The notes below the pieces were generated by a model, which was given only the letters and a program-made list of their open reading frames with translations, was not told the DNA's origin and ran no database searches. A stretch of DNA of 64,000 bases from Desulfoplanes formicivorans (GTDB lineage Bacteria > Desulfobacterota > Desulfovibrionia > Desulfovibrionales > Desulfomicrobiaceae), in the NCBI RefSeq assembly GCF_001748225.1, contig NZ_BDFE01000017.1, forward strand, positions 372,001 to 436,000, in the 5' to 3' direction. The position numbers were made by a program, and so were the translations under genes. Shown piece by piece: positions 18,756 to 28,114 of this stretch. Numbering within the stretch: position 1 is the first letter of the stretch; each line of letters begins with the position of its first letter.

Positions 18756-19512
18756 CCGTTTTGTCAAGGCCAAGGAAGAGGAACTGACAAGGCTTCGGAG
18801 CCTGAAACAATTGCCCGCTCCCTACCGGGGAAAACGTCCCGGGTTTGCCGAGGCCATCCGGGGACAGATGCCGGGAGCCATCATTGCCGAGTACAAGAGG
18901 GCTTCCCCTTCCAAAGGAGACATCAACCTGACCATGTCTCCGGAGGAGGTGGGATCCATGTATGCCCGGGCAGGAGCATCGGCCATTTCCGTGCTCACGG
19001 AAGAAACCTACTTCAAGGGCGACCTCTCCTATCTGCACATCATGGCAAAGACCGGCCTGCCCCTGCTGCGCAAGGATTTCATCACCCATCCCCTGCAGGT
19101 GGCCATGACCGCTTCCACCCCGGCATCGGCCATTCTGGTCATTGTCCGGCTCTTTGAAACCGACGCGGAACTGAACGCAGTCCTGCGGGAATGCCAGACT
19201 TTCGGCCTGGAACCCGTGGTGGAGGCATTTGACGCCCACGATCTTCAAAGGGCTCAGTCTCTTGGCGCCAGGATCATCCAGATCAACAACCGGGATCTGG
19301 CCACCCTGGGTATCGATCTGAACCGATCCTACGAACTCGTTACAAGAAAACAAAAACACGAGACCTGGATCAGCGCCAGTGGCATCACCACCCCGCAAGC
19401 CGGACAAAAAATGTTCGAGGCGGGATTCGACGCGTTACTCATGGGCACGGCCCTGATGGCGTCGGATCATCCCGGCAGGATGGTCGAGAGATTCACTCGA
19501 AATGGATCATAG
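18745..19512 (+). CDS. trpC: Indole-3-glycerol phosphate synthase
   Basis: Closes the indole ring from CdRP (255 residues, TIM barrel). Catalytic signatures are IIAEYKRASPSKGDI (Lys and Glu), LLRKDFI, and IQINNRDLATL. The start at 18745 has GGAGG 9 bases upstream, within trpD. It is a separate gene and not fused to trpF. Confidence 0.96.
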   Translation: MPLSRFVKAKEEELTRLRSLKQLPAPYRGKRPGFAEAIRGQMPGAIIAEYKRASPSKGDINLTMSPEEVGSMYARAGASAISVLTEETYFKGDLSYLHIMAKTGLPLLRKDFITHPLQVAMTASTPASAILVIVRLFETDAELNAVLRECQTFGLEPVVEAFDAHDLQRAQSLGARIIQINNRDLATLGIDLNRSYELVTRKQKHETWISASGITTPQAGQKMFEAGFDALLMGTALMASDHPGRMVERFTRNGS

Positions 19513-19554
19513 GATCATTTTCCCCGGAGCCAAGGGCCTGCATATGGAAACAAG

Positions 19555-19660
19555 ACGTCATCCCGGAGGTGATCCGGGAACGCAACAGGCTCGGTCCGAG
19601 CCTGCGGTTTCCTGCATGATCCCGGTGTTCAAGGTCCCGACCTGCGCCGGGATGACGGTA
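19555..19660. repeat. REP-like intergenic palindromic element
   Basis: ACGTCATCCCGG near 19555-19566 is the inverse of CCGGGATGACGG near 19648-19659. In between lie smaller dyads (for example GGCTCGGTCCGAGCC). Related fragments occur at 12838 and around 20478-20500. It looks like a dispersed extragenic palindrome inserted between trpC and trpF. Confidence 0.6.
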
Positions 19661-19704
19661 ATCGGCGGAAATTCGTCAGATCTGATTGCAACCAGATACC
19701 AGCC

Positions 19705-20370
19705 ATGAAGATATCCGAACACAACACATCACCCCTGTTTTCCCGCAAACCCGTGGTCAAGGTCTGCGGCATGACCAGAAGCCAGGACATCCGGACCTGT
19801 ATCAACCTGGGCGTGAACCTTTTGGGATTCATCTTCCACCCCAAAAGCCCGCGAAATACCAACCCCCAGGACGTGCCCGACCTTTCCGGATCACCGGTGC
19901 GCAAGGTGGGCGTGTTCGTGAACCAGGGAGCAGAGGAGATCGCCCGGATCATGGACACGGCAAAGCTTGATCTGGCCCAGCTCCATGGGGATCATACTGT
20001 CGAGGCCTGCCGGACATTGGGTGCATCGCGGGTCATCAAGGTCTTCTGGCCCATGCGCTATGAACAGATGGACGATCTGTGCCGGGATATGGACCGATTC
20101 GCCCCGGTATGCACGGCCTTTCTCCTGGATGCGGGCATACAATCCGGAGGTCACGGGACCAGTCTGGATTTCACGACTCTCCAGGGCATGGCTCCCCCCC
20201 GGCCCTGGATCCTGGCAGGGGGCCTTGGCCCGGCCAACATCACCCATGCCCTGCAATGTGAACCCGATGGCGTGGACCTGAACTCCGGAGTGGAATCCGC
20301 CCCCGGCATCAAGGATGCAGAGGCAATAAAACAGGTCATGCGCATCATCCGACCCGACGCCAACCCGTAG
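19705..20370 (+). CDS. trpF: Phosphoribosylanthranilate isomerase
   Basis: Isomerises phosphoribosylanthranilate to CdRP (221 residues, TIM barrel). VKVCGMTR carries the catalytic Cys, and the catalytic Asp is in FLLDAGIQSGGHGTSLD. The phosphate loop ILAGGLGPANI is intact. It is separated from trpC by a 192-base spacer holding a REP-like element. Confidence 0.95.
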   Translation: MKISEHNTSPLFSRKPVVKVCGMTRSQDIRTCINLGVNLLGFIFHPKSPRNTNPQDVPDLSGSPVRKVGVFVNQGAEEIARIMDTAKLDLAQLHGDHTVEACRTLGASRVIKVFWPMRYEQMDDLCRDMDRFAPVCTAFLLDAGIQSGGHGTSLDFTTLQGMAPPRPWILAGGLGPANITHALQCEPDGVDLNSGVESAPGIKDAEAIKQVMRIIRPDANP

Positions 20371-20395
20371 GGGCACGGTGCGCCGTGCCCTTTTT
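20365..20395 (+). terminator. Repeat copy 2, acting as an intrinsic terminator inside trp operon
   Basis: Second copy of the CCCGTAGGGGCACGG repeat. The stem GGGCACGG / CCGTGCCC (20371-20378 / 20383-20390) with loop TGCG is followed by five T residues. It directly follows the trpF stop, 160 bases before trpB, so it may reduce trpBA relative to upstream genes unless an internal promoter compensates. Confidence 0.6.
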
Positions 20396-20554
20396 CCGCT
20401 CATCAAAACCAAGAGGACATGCCGCAAAAAGGGCGAGCACAGGAACCCGCCCTTACAAACGATCATATTTTCAGAGATCCCGGATCACGCCCGGATGACG
20501 CTTTTTCCGGTCTCCGGTTTCCTTTTATCCCATATCTTGAATCAAGGATTTCCC

Positions 20555-21793
20555 ATGACTACCAAAGCCATTGAACAACGCTTCGGCCCCTACGGCGGCC
20601 GGTATGTGCCCGAAATGCTCATCCCGGCCCTGGATGAACTCACCGAAGCCTATGCAGGACTTCGGAATGACCCCGGATTCCAGCAGGAACTCTCGGACCT
20701 GTTCACCACCTATTCGGGACGCCCCACCCCGCTCACCTATGCGGCCAACCTGACCAGACGTCTGGGCGGCTGCAAGATCTATCTGAAAATGGAGGGGCTC
20801 AACCACACCGGGGCCCACAAGATCACCAACGCCCTGGGCCAGGGACTGGTGGCCCGGAAAATGGGCAAAACCCGACTCATTGCCGAGACCGGTGCGGGCC
20901 AGCACGGGGTTGCCACGGCCACGGTGGCCGCCAAACTGGGCATGGCGTGTACCGTGTTCATGGGCCAAGTGGACATCCAGCGTCAGTACCCCAATGTCTA
21001 TGCCATGCGCCTTCTGGGAGCCGAGGTGGTTCCCGTGACCTTTGGCACCAGAACCCTCAAGGACGCGGTCAACGCGGCCCTGAAACACTGGATCGAACAC
21101 CTGGATGACACCCATTATCTCATCGGCTCGGCCCTGGGACCGGCACCCTATCCGGCCATGGTCCGGGATTTCCAGTCGGTTATCGGCCGCGAGGTGAAAA
21201 CCCAGATCATGGAGGCCGAAGGCCGACTGCCCGATTCCCTGGTGGCCTGCGTGGGCGGAGGCTCCAATTCCATCGGTCTGTTTGCCCCGTTTGTTGACGA
21301 ACCTTCGGTCCGATGCTTTGGCACCGAGGCAGGCGGCACCGGGCCAAAGCCCGGAGAAAACGCGGCTCGGTTCGGCGAAAATCCTCAAATAGGCATTGTC
21401 CAGGGCTACAAGAGTTACTTCCTGCAGAATGACGACGGCCAGGTTCAGGAGACCCATTCCATCAGCGCGGGTCTTGATTACGCAGGCATAGGCCCGGAAC
21501 TGGCCCAACTGCACGATGAAGGACGCATTCATTTTTCCAGTGTTCTGGACTCGGAGGTGCTTGAGGCCTTCAAAATCCTGTGCAGGGAGGAAGGAATCAT
21601 CCCGGCCCTGGAATCAGCCCATGCCGTTGCCCGGGCCATGCAGCTTGCTCCCGGACTACCCAAGGATCACATCATGGTCATCAATATCTCGGGCCGGGGC
21701 GACAAGGACATCTTTATCACGGCCAAGCATCTGGATGAAACCCGATGGGTCGAATTTCTCAAATCGGAGGTACAGGACATTGAAAACCATTGA
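20555..21793 (+). CDS. trpB: Tryptophan synthase beta chain
   Basis: Condenses indole with serine using PLP (412 residues). Lys89 in HTGAHK forms the Schiff base, GAGQHGVATATVA is the substrate site, and GGGSNSIGLF binds the PLP phosphate. The N-terminus RFGPYGGRYVPEMLIPAL is typical of TrpB1. The start at 20555 gives a normal length. Confidence 0.96.
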   Translation: MTTKAIEQRFGPYGGRYVPEMLIPALDELTEAYAGLRNDPGFQQELSDLFTTYSGRPTPLTYAANLTRRLGGCKIYLKMEGLNHTGAHKITNALGQGLVARKMGKTRLIAETGAGQHGVATATVAAKLGMACTVFMGQVDIQRQYPNVYAMRLLGAEVVPVTFGTRTLKDAVNAALKHWIEHLDDTHYLIGSALGPAPYPAMVRDFQSVIGREVKTQIMEAEGRLPDSLVACVGGGSNSIGLFAPFVDEPSVRCFGTEAGGTGPKPGENAARFGENPQIGIVQGYKSYFLQNDDGQVQETHSISAGLDYAGIGPELAQLHDEGRIHFSSVLDSEVLEAFKILCREEGIIPALESAHAVARAMQLAPGLPKDHIMVINISGRGDKDIFITAKHLDETRWVEFLKSEVQDIENH

Positions 21794-22553
21794 TCAGGTC
21801 TTTGCGACCAACAAAAAAATCGGGCTCATGACCCATGTGGTGGCCGGGTACCCCGATCTTGCGGCAACAGCCGACCTCATCCGGCTCATGGCGGACTCGG
21901 GCGTGGACCTGGTTGAAATCCAGATCCCCTTTTCCGATCCCCTGGCCGACGGCCCCACCATCATGCGCGCCAGCCAGCACGCCCTGGACAACGGTATCAC
22001 CACCAACGACTGCTTCAGGCTGGCCGAGGACATGGCAAACAAGGTGGATATTCCCCTCTTGTTCATGACCTACGGCAACATTCCCTTTGCCATGGGCATG
22101 GAACGGTTCATGCGCCGCAGCGCCGGTGCAGGCATTCAGGGACTGATCATCCCGGATCTCCCCTTTGACGAGGAGACCGACGATCATCTGACTCTGGCCC
22201 ACAAGGCAGGCCTCAAGGTCATCCAGGTGACCTCGCCGTCAACAAACAAAAAGCGTCTGGAAAAGGTATGCTCCATTGCGGAAGGGTTCATCTATTCCAC
22301 CCTCAAGGTGGGCATCACCGGTGCGGGCACGGATATCGACGACCAGGGCATCGCCTTTCTGAACCGGATACGCTCCCTGACCGACCTGCCCATAGCCGCT
22401 GGATTCGGCATCAGCTCCCCGGAACACGTGGAAAAACTCATGGGCAAAACCGACATGGCCGTGATCGGCAGCCATGTGATCAATCTGTATGAAAAAAAGG
22501 GCCCACAAGGCGTGGCCCGATTTCTGGAACAATGCCGACACGTGGGAAGCTAA
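21780..22553 (+). CDS. trpA: Tryptophan synthase alpha chain
   Basis: Cleaves indole-3-glycerol phosphate to indole (257 residues). The catalytic Glu46 lies in DLVEIQIPFSDPLADGP; the second acid is in IIPDLPFDEE. I place the start at TTG 21780, with GGAGG 8 bases upstream. It overlaps trpB by 14 bases and starts right at the conserved N-terminal helix. No ATG is available until after the first conserved strand. Confidence 0.92.
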   Translation: MKTIDQVFATNKKIGLMTHVVAGYPDLAATADLIRLMADSGVDLVEIQIPFSDPLADGPTIMRASQHALDNGITTNDCFRLAEDMANKVDIPLLFMTYGNIPFAMGMERFMRRSAGAGIQGLIIPDLPFDEETDDHLTLAHKAGLKVIQVTSPSTNKKRLEKVCSIAEGFIYSTLKVGITGAGTDIDDQGIAFLNRIRSLTDLPIAAGFGISSPEHVEKLMGKTDMAVIGSHVINLYEKKGPQGVARFLEQCRHVGS

Positions 22554-22921
22554 TTTCCAGGCCACAACGTCCCCGGCCATCTGCACCACCTTTTCCCCAA
22601 AGTCCCTGTAGCCCCCTCTGCAGACAGGGGCTGAGGCAGGGGGCCATGTCGCCCCCTGCCCACACGGGTTTTCCGTAAACAATCACGCAAAAGGGCCTGT
22701 TTCTCTTCCCTTCCCTTGCAGGACAGGCCGGAGCAGGGTATCCATGGAAGACCATTGCCTTCTCCATCTTGGGGAAGCCTTGCATGAAAACCAGAAGATT
22801 CTGCGTTTCAACCCGCAGAACCCCTGTGACGCTGCCATCCCGGTGACATCCACGGCACCATCACCTGTTGTGTCTTCTCCCTGGAAACACCCACCTTTTG
22901 CCCCATGACCAACGGATACCC
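22554..22921. other. Spacer with hairpins after the trp operon
   Basis: Two stable dyads are visible: CCCCT..AGGGG around 22612-22630, and GGCAGGGGGC (22635-22644) with its perfect 10-base complement at 22651-22660. Neither has a strong T-run, although GGGTTTT follows the second closely. They may end trp transcription. No gene is credible in the remainder. Confidence 0.4.
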
Positions 22922-24373
22922 ATGCACCTCTCCAACTCCTACGCCAGCCTTGGCGAACAATTTTACGAAACAATAAAACCCACCCCGGTGCGAGATCCCC
23001 GCCTTTTCCTGTGGAACTCCAGCCTGGCCGATCAGCTGGTGATCCCAAAGGATCTGCAAAACGACCCGGCAGCATTGGCCCGGATCTTTTCCGGCAATCG
23101 CCTCCTTCCAGGCTCGCAACCCATTGCCACGGCCTATGCCGGTCACCAGTTCGGCAATTTTGTGCCCCAATTGGGTGACGGCCGGGCCCATCTTCTGGGA
23201 GATGTTGCAGACCGCAACGGCAAACCATGGGATATCCAGCTCAAGGGGTCCGGGCCCACGTCCTTTTCCAGGGGAGGTGACGGGAGATGCGCCCTTGGAC
23301 CGGCCCTGCGCGAGTACATCATGAGCGAGGCCATGCATTATCTCGGAGTACCCACCACCCGGGCCCTGTGTGTGGTGACCACGGGAGAAACCGTTTTCCG
23401 TGAACAACCCTTGCCCGGTGCTGTCATAACCCGGGTGGCTTCTGGTCATGTGCGCATCGGAACCTTTCAGTATTTTGCTGCCCGGGGGAACAAAAAGGCC
23501 CTTGAAGCGCTTTTTGATTATACCCTGAAGCGTCACTATCCCTCATTATCCACGGCCGACAATCCTTATACGGCCCTGCTCCAGCAATGCATGGACATGC
23601 AGATCCGCCTCATTGTCCACTGGATGCGGGTGGGCTTCATTCACGGTGTCATGAATACCGACAACACCTCCCTTGCCGGCGAAACCATTGACTATGGGCC
23701 CTGCGCCATGCTGGGCATTTATGATCCCGCCACGGTGTACAGTTCCATTGACGTGGCCGGCCGGTATGCCTTTGGCAATCAGCCGGCCATGGCCCAGTGG
23801 AACCTGACCCGGTTCGCCCAGTGCCTGCTTCCCCTTGTTCATGACGATCCCAAAAGGGCTGCAGACCAGATCCGCCCTGTTCTTGCGACCTTTGCCCAAC
23901 GTTTTGAACAGGCCTACATGGCCATGATAGGGCACAAGCTCGGCCTGCATCTTGTCCGGCCCGAAGACCAGGACCTCATAACCTCCCTGCTCCACCTCCT
24001 TGAAGACAAAAGGCTGGATTACACCATCACCTTTCAGCTCCTGACCCGGGCGGTGACGGACCGGACCGCAGCCGCGGATCTGGAAAAGGATCTTGGTCCC
24101 TGGATGGCCCGGTGGAAAAAACGACTTGCCAGGGAATCCCCGGCACCCGAAAAAATACAGGCCTTGATGCAACGCAATAATCCCGTGGTCATTCCCAGAA
24201 ACCATCACGTGGAAAAAGTCATCAAAGAGTGTACGCAACTGGGCAGAGCAGATCCGGCCCAATCATTCCTGCAGGTTCTTGCCTCTCCCTACCGGGAACA
24301 ACAAGGCACATCCCGTTACCAGGATCCGCCCGCTGACAATGACAGGAACTATCATACCTTTTGCGGCACCTGA
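22922..24373 (+). CDS. selO: SelO-family protein adenylyltransferase (YdiU)
   Basis: A pseudokinase-fold enzyme, 483 residues, that transfers AMP from ATP to proteins, with a role in oxidative stress in studied bacteria. Key segments are [43 protein letters not shown] (seen in part as RDGR-like [13 protein letters not shown]), and [22 protein letters not shown]. The C-terminus ends in FCGT, with Cys where eukaryotic SelO has selenocysteine. I chose ATG 22922, which starts at the conserved N-terminal segment. It is a single gene. Confidence 0.9.
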   Translation: MHLSNSYASLGEQFYETIKPTPVRDPRLFLWNSSLADQLVIPKDLQNDPAALARIFSGNRLLPGSQPIATAYAGHQFGNFVPQLGDGRAHLLGDVADRNGKPWDIQLKGSGPTSFSRGGDGRCALGPALREYIMSEAMHYLGVPTTRALCVVTTGETVFREQPLPGAVITRVASGHVRIGTFQYFAARGNKKALEALFDYTLKRHYPSLSTADNPYTALLQQCMDMQIRLIVHWMRVGFIHGVMNTDNTSLAGETIDYGPCAMLGIYDPATVYSSIDVAGRYAFGNQPAMAQWNLTRFAQCLLPLVHDDPKRAADQIRPVLATFAQRFEQAYMAMIGHKLGLHLVRPEDQDLITSLLHLLEDKRLDYTITFQLLTRAVTDRTAAADLEKDLGPWMARWKKRLARESPAPEKIQALMQRNNPVVIPRNHHVEKVIKECTQLGRADPAQSFLQVLASPYREQQGTSRYQDPPADNDRNYHTFCGT

Positions 24374-24478
24374 AGTGAACATACGAAGTTTCCATAATCA
24401 TTGACTTGCAGGATGTGCGTACTTATTTTCATCCATCTTAGCCAATCGTGGTAAGCCTTCTCATACAGGAGAACCATC

Positions 24479-24688
24479 ATGACAGCCATCAAAGTTGAAG
24501 GAATGAGTTGCGAACATTGCGTGCAGTCGGTAACCAAGGCCCTCGAATCCATCCCGGGCCTTGAAAACATTCATGTGGATCTGCAAAAAAAACAGGCCCA
24601 GTTCACTGCCAAAGGCCCCATTTCCATGGACCTGGTCCATCAGGCCATCCGCAAAATCGGATTTGAAAGCAGCGACATGGATTCATAA
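24479..24688 (+). CDS. Small HMA-domain heavy-metal chaperone
   Basis: A 69-residue ferredoxin-like HMA domain. The metal site GMSCEHC (residues 8-14) binds Cu(I) or a similar soft metal. The order beta-alpha-beta-beta-alpha-beta is complete, with no fusion. CopZ-like proteins hand copper to P-type ATPases or regulators; no such partner is next to it. AGGAG precedes the start. It lies just upstream of the zinc importer but probably on its own transcript. Confidence 0.88.
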   Translation: MTAIKVEGMSCEHCVQSVTKALESIPGLENIHVDLQKKQAQFTAKGPISMDLVHQAIRKIGFESSDMDS

Positions 24689-24811
24689 CCACCCGGTTGT
24701 GGGTCACAGGGACAAAACCCTTTGCTTGGGCATTGCGCTTTGCCCTCCATGCCCTACGCCCTTCTTCAACCCATCCCTTCCCTTTCCCAGGCCGTCATCC
24801 AGGAGGATATC

Positions 24812-25705
24812 ATGTATTGCCTGCGCGTCCTGCTCGTTCTTGTTTGTGTTCTGATCTTTCCCCTTGGCCAGGCTGCGGCGGCCCCTCTGCAGGTTACCGT
24901 GTCTGTTGTCCCCCAGGCCTATTTTGTCCGCCAGATCGCCCACGACCTGGTCCAGGTCTCGGTCATGGTTCTTCCCGGGGCAAGTCCGGCCACCTACGAA
25001 CCCAAACCCAACCAGATGAAGGCCCTTTCCTCCTCGGCCGCTTATTTTGCCGTGGGAGCGCCCTTTGAAACCACCTGGCTGGACAAAATCTGTGCGGCCA
25101 ACCCGAACATGCTCATTGTTCGCACCCAGGAAGGGATAACCAAGGTGCCCATGGCCCGGCATCATCACGACCTAGAAGCATCCAGGGACCACGACCAACA
25201 TCACGAGTCACACGCCATTCTTGATCCCCACATCTGGCTTGCCCCGGATCTGGTGGCCATCCAGGCCAGGAACATCTGCAAGGGCCTGGTGGCTGTGGAT
25301 CCGGATCACAAGGAAATCTACGAGACCAATCTGGCCGCATTTGAACAGGAACTCACCCGCCTTGATACCCGCATTCGTGCCATTCTGGGCGACACCTCCA
25401 CCAACAACCGGTTTCTGATCTTTCATCCGGCATGGGGCTATTTTGCCCGGGCCTATGGCCTCAGGCAGATCCCCGTGGAAATGGAAGGCAAATCCCCCAG
25501 TCCCAAGGATCTGAGCCAACTCATCCAACTGGCCCGCTCCCATGATCTGGACACCGTATTCGTGCAGCCCCAGTTCTCCCAGAAAAGCGCAGTGGTCATT
25601 GCCGGTGCCATCAATGGCAGGGTTGTCAGGCTTGATCCGCTGGCCAAGGACTGGGCGACCAATCTCGTAAATGCGGCCACAAGCATCAAGGAGGCCCTTC
25701 GGTGA
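24812..25705 (+). CDS. znuA: Zinc/manganese-type ABC transporter substrate-binding protein
   Basis: Periplasmic cluster-9 binding protein (297 residues) with a signal peptide (residues 1-24). A His/Asp-rich loop (RHHHDLEASRDHDQHHESH) is typical of zinc proteins. Metal ligands include His in LDPHIWL, His in FHPAWGYFARAYGL, and a C-terminal acid. The first usual His (PGxxPHxYEP) is replaced: the sequence reads PGASPATYEPKP. AGGAGG precedes the ATG. It overlaps the ATPase gene by four bases. Confidence 0.87.
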   Translation: MYCLRVLLVLVCVLIFPLGQAAAAPLQVTVSVVPQAYFVRQIAHDLVQVSVMVLPGASPATYEPKPNQMKALSSSAAYFAVGAPFETTWLDKICAANPNMLIVRTQEGITKVPMARHHHDLEASRDHDQHHESHAILDPHIWLAPDLVAIQARNICKGLVAVDPDHKEIYETNLAAFEQELTRLDTRIRAILGDTSTNNRFLIFHPAWGYFARAYGLRQIPVEMEGKSPSPKDLSQLIQLARSHDLDTVFVQPQFSQKSAVVIAGAINGRVVRLDPLAKDWATNLVNAATSIKEALR

Positions 25706-26511
25706 CATCTCCGGATTCTCACAAATCGATCCCGGCTGTTGCCATCCGGGATCTTAATTTTTCCTATGACGGAGCGCGGCCCATCCTGAACAACATTCAT
25801 CTCACCCTGGCCCAGGGATCGTTTACCGCCATTGTGGGACCCAACGGCAGCGGCAAGACCACTTTGATCAGGCTCATCCTCGGCCTGCTGACCCCGGATA
25901 CGGGCATCGTGGAAGTCTTTGGTGAGCGAGCAGGCCATGGCAGCCACCCCATCGGATATGTCCCCCAATACACTGCATCACGGCCGGATTTCCCGGTCAC
26001 GGTCATGGAGGTGGTGCTCATGGGGCTTCGTCCGGGACTGCACGGATTCATCTACTCCCAAAAGGAACGGGAGCTTGCCGCCGCAGCCCTGCACAAGGCC
26101 GGGATCGAGGAAAGCCTTTTTACCCGGCGCATGGACCGGTTGTCCGGAGGCCAGAGGCAGCGGGTGATCATTGCCCGGGCCCTTGTGGGCAATCCCGACC
26201 TGCTGGTGTTTGACGAACCCACCTCCAACATCGATCCTGAAGGACGGTTCTGTTTTTTCGAGCTCATGGACAGGCTCAAAAGCTCCCTGACCATCATCGT
26301 GGTCAGCCATGATCTGAGCATTGTGGCCTCACGGGTCACGGACATCGCCTGCGTGAACAAACGACTCATCCACAGTACCCAGGGGGTGTTTACCAGGGAG
26401 ATGCTCTCCCTCCTGTACGGAGCCCACGAGCACACCTGTCCCATGGCCGATTACCTGCAGGATGTGTCCACGGTCCTCAACATTCCACCCCAGGACATTG
26501 CCCATGATTGA
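25702..26511 (+). CDS. znuC: Zinc-type ABC transporter ATPase
   Basis: Cytoplasmic ATPase of the importer (269 residues, GTG start). Walker A is GPNGSGKTT, the Q-loop lies in YVPQY, the signature is LSGGQRQRV and Walker B is LLVFDEPTSN. Translation is coupled to znuA by a GTGA overlap and to znuB by an 8-base overlap. Confidence 0.92.
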   Translation: MTSPDSHKSIPAVAIRDLNFSYDGARPILNNIHLTLAQGSFTAIVGPNGSGKTTLIRLILGLLTPDTGIVEVFGERAGHGSHPIGYVPQYTASRPDFPVTVMEVVLMGLRPGLHGFIYSQKERELAAAALHKAGIEESLFTRRMDRLSGGQRQRVIIARALVGNPDLLVFDEPTSNIDPEGRFCFFELMDRLKSSLTIIVVSHDLSIVASRVTDIACVNKRLIHSTQGVFTREMLSLLYGAHEHTCPMADYLQDVSTVLNIPPQDIAHD

Positions 26512-27310
26512 AGCCTTTTCCCTTGAATTCATGCAAAACGCCCTCATGGCCGGGATCCTGGCGTCCATTGCCTGCGGCATGATCGGCTCTCTGGTGGTGG
26601 TCAACCGCCAGGTATTTCTGGCCGGAGGCATTGCCCATTCGGCCTACGGCGGTATTGGGCTGGCCTTTTTTCTGGGCCTGCCGGTACTGCCCACCACTCT
26701 GGGATTCACCCTGGCCGCTGCTGGCATCATGGCCCTCATCACCCTGAAAAAGCCCCAGCAAAGCGACACCATCATCGGCGTTCTCTGGGCTGCGGGCATG
26801 GCCACCGGAATCATCCTCATAGACATCACCCCGGGATACAATGTGGATCTCATGAGCTATCTCTTTGGGAGCATCCTGACGGTACCCCAAAATGATCTCT
26901 GGATCATGCTGGTACTCATCGTGGTCATTTTTCTGGTCATTACCCTGCTCTACCGACAGTTTCTGCTTCTGTCCTTTGAACCGGAATTTGCCCGCACCCA
27001 AGGGGTGCCCGTGGCCCTGCTCCATTTTGTCCAGCTGGCCATGGTTGCTGTTTCCGTAGTCATGATCATTCAGGTGGTGGGGCTCATCCTGGTCATCGCC
27101 CTGTTGAGCATTCCCCCGTACCTGGCCGGACAACGGGCCCGATCCCTGTTCACCATGATGATCATGGCCTCCTTGTGGAGCATGGCCTTTTGCACCATCG
27201 GCCTGATTCTCTCCTACCAGTTCGACCTGACCACCGGGGCGACCATCATTGCCGTGGCAACGGTGACCTTTTTCATTGTCCTGTCCATCCGGGCCCTGCT
27301 GGCCAAATAG
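26504..27310 (+). CDS. znuB: Zinc-type ABC transporter permease
   Basis: Membrane permease of the ABC-3 family (268 residues) with about eight to nine hydrophobic helices. The family motif GGIAHSAYGGIGLAFFLG is near the N-terminus, and the segment VVGLILVIALLSIPPYLA occurs in the second half. It is the last gene of the znuACB operon, before the tRNA-Lys promoter. Confidence 0.92.
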   Translation: MIEAFSLEFMQNALMAGILASIACGMIGSLVVVNRQVFLAGGIAHSAYGGIGLAFFLGLPVLPTTLGFTLAAAGIMALITLKKPQQSDTIIGVLWAAGMATGIILIDITPGYNVDLMSYLFGSILTVPQNDLWIMLVLIVVIFLVITLLYRQFLLLSFEPEFARTQGVPVALLHFVQLAMVAVSVVMIIQVVGLILVIALLSIPPYLAGQRARSLFTMMIMASLWSMAFCTIGLILSYQFDLTTGATIIAVATVTFFIVLSIRALLAK

Positions 27311-27372
27311 AACCACCACATGCAGGCGCATGGTGGGCGCAGCAAAAAAATGCATTCTTTCAAATAATATTC

Positions 27373-27401
27373 TTGACACCCCCCTTCAAACTCCCTAAAG
27401 A
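27373..27401 (+). promoter_or_regulatory. Promoter of tRNA-Lys
   Basis: Perfect TTGACA (27373-27378), 17 bases, then TAAAGA (27396-27401). The following bases contain a short dyad (GCCTGG-gaga-CCAGGC, 27414-27429). The promoter stands 60 bases before the mature tRNA. Confidence 0.6.
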
Positions 27402-27420
27402 GACGTTCTCGCTGCCTGGG

Positions 27421-27461
27421 AGACCAGGCAACCCCAGCGGGGAGACCAGGCAACCCCAGCG

Positions 27462-27464
<3 letters not shown>
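27421..27464 (+). repeat. 22-bp tandem direct repeat reaching into the tRNA 5' end
   Basis: Two identical 22-base units, starting AGACCAGGCAACC and ending GCGGGG, at 27421-27442 and 27443-27464. The last three bases of unit 2 are the first bases of the tRNA acceptor stem. Confidence 0.8.
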
Positions 27465-27537
<73 letters not shown>

Positions 27538-27545
27538 AAGAAATC

Positions 27546-27579
27546 AAGAGGTTAGATGAAAATCTAACCTCTTTTTTTT
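27546..27579 (+). terminator. Terminator of tRNA-Lys
   Basis: AAGAGGTTAGAT (27546-27557), a GAAA tetraloop, the perfect 12-base complement and a run of eight T residues. Confidence 0.9.
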
Positions 27580-27886
27580 ATGTCCGGCCCCCTGTCGTGA
27601 CAATGCCGGGACAACCGTCTTCCCTGACAGGGTCCATCCCCTGCCGGTCTCAATCATCACTCCAGGAACAAAGGACACCTCGTCCTTGTGCTCCCTCCAA
27701 CGTGCACCTGCCCCCTTTTCACGAAGACAACCAGGTTTGGAACAGCCTGGAGGGAAATCCCTTTCTCTGCCCATCCCTAAAAAAACTACAAAATTCTCAA
27801 ATTACCTGAAAATAGAACGGTAATTTTATTTTTTTAGATAGCTTGTAGTATTTTTCCATTTTATAATTAAAATTTATTCCTTTAAT
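27580..27886. other. Spacer, GC-rich then very AT-rich
   Basis: I see no gene here. The first 200 bases resemble local genomic DNA. From about 27780 the sequence turns strongly AT-rich, leading into the control region of the rpiR-type gene. Confidence 0.5.
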
Positions 27887-27904
27887 TTGAAATAGTTATT
27901 TCAA
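27887..27904. promoter_or_regulatory. Candidate operator of the RpiR-family regulator
   Basis: A perfect palindrome, TTGAAATA-GT-TATTTCAA, lying 22 bases upstream of the -35 element. RpiR-family proteins commonly bind AT-rich inverted repeats with GAAAT/ATTTC-type half sites. It is the only such dyad in this AT-rich region. Confidence 0.6.
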
Positions 27905-27926
27905 TTTTTCAAAAAAGGAAACTCCA

Positions 27927-27955
27927 TTGACATGAAACTGTAATAATGTTGTAAT
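27927..27955 (+). promoter_or_regulatory. Promoter upstream of the RpiR-family gene
   Basis: TTGACA (27927-27932), a 17-base spacer and TGTAAT (27950-27955), matching the sigma-70 consensus in 11 of 12 positions. Transcription would start about 155 bases before the regulator gene. Confidence 0.7.
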
Positions 27956-28114
27956 TTTACCAGAACAAAGGTTATCATGGTAAGGCAAGGTCTAACGCAC
28001 CCTTGGCAGATGGAAACAAGGGGTTGCGGGCAAGAGCCAGGAAACCTGTCATCCAAGGGCTCATCTCCTCCCATGACCTGCATTGGTACAGACCGTTGAA
28101 CACACGAGAAACCA

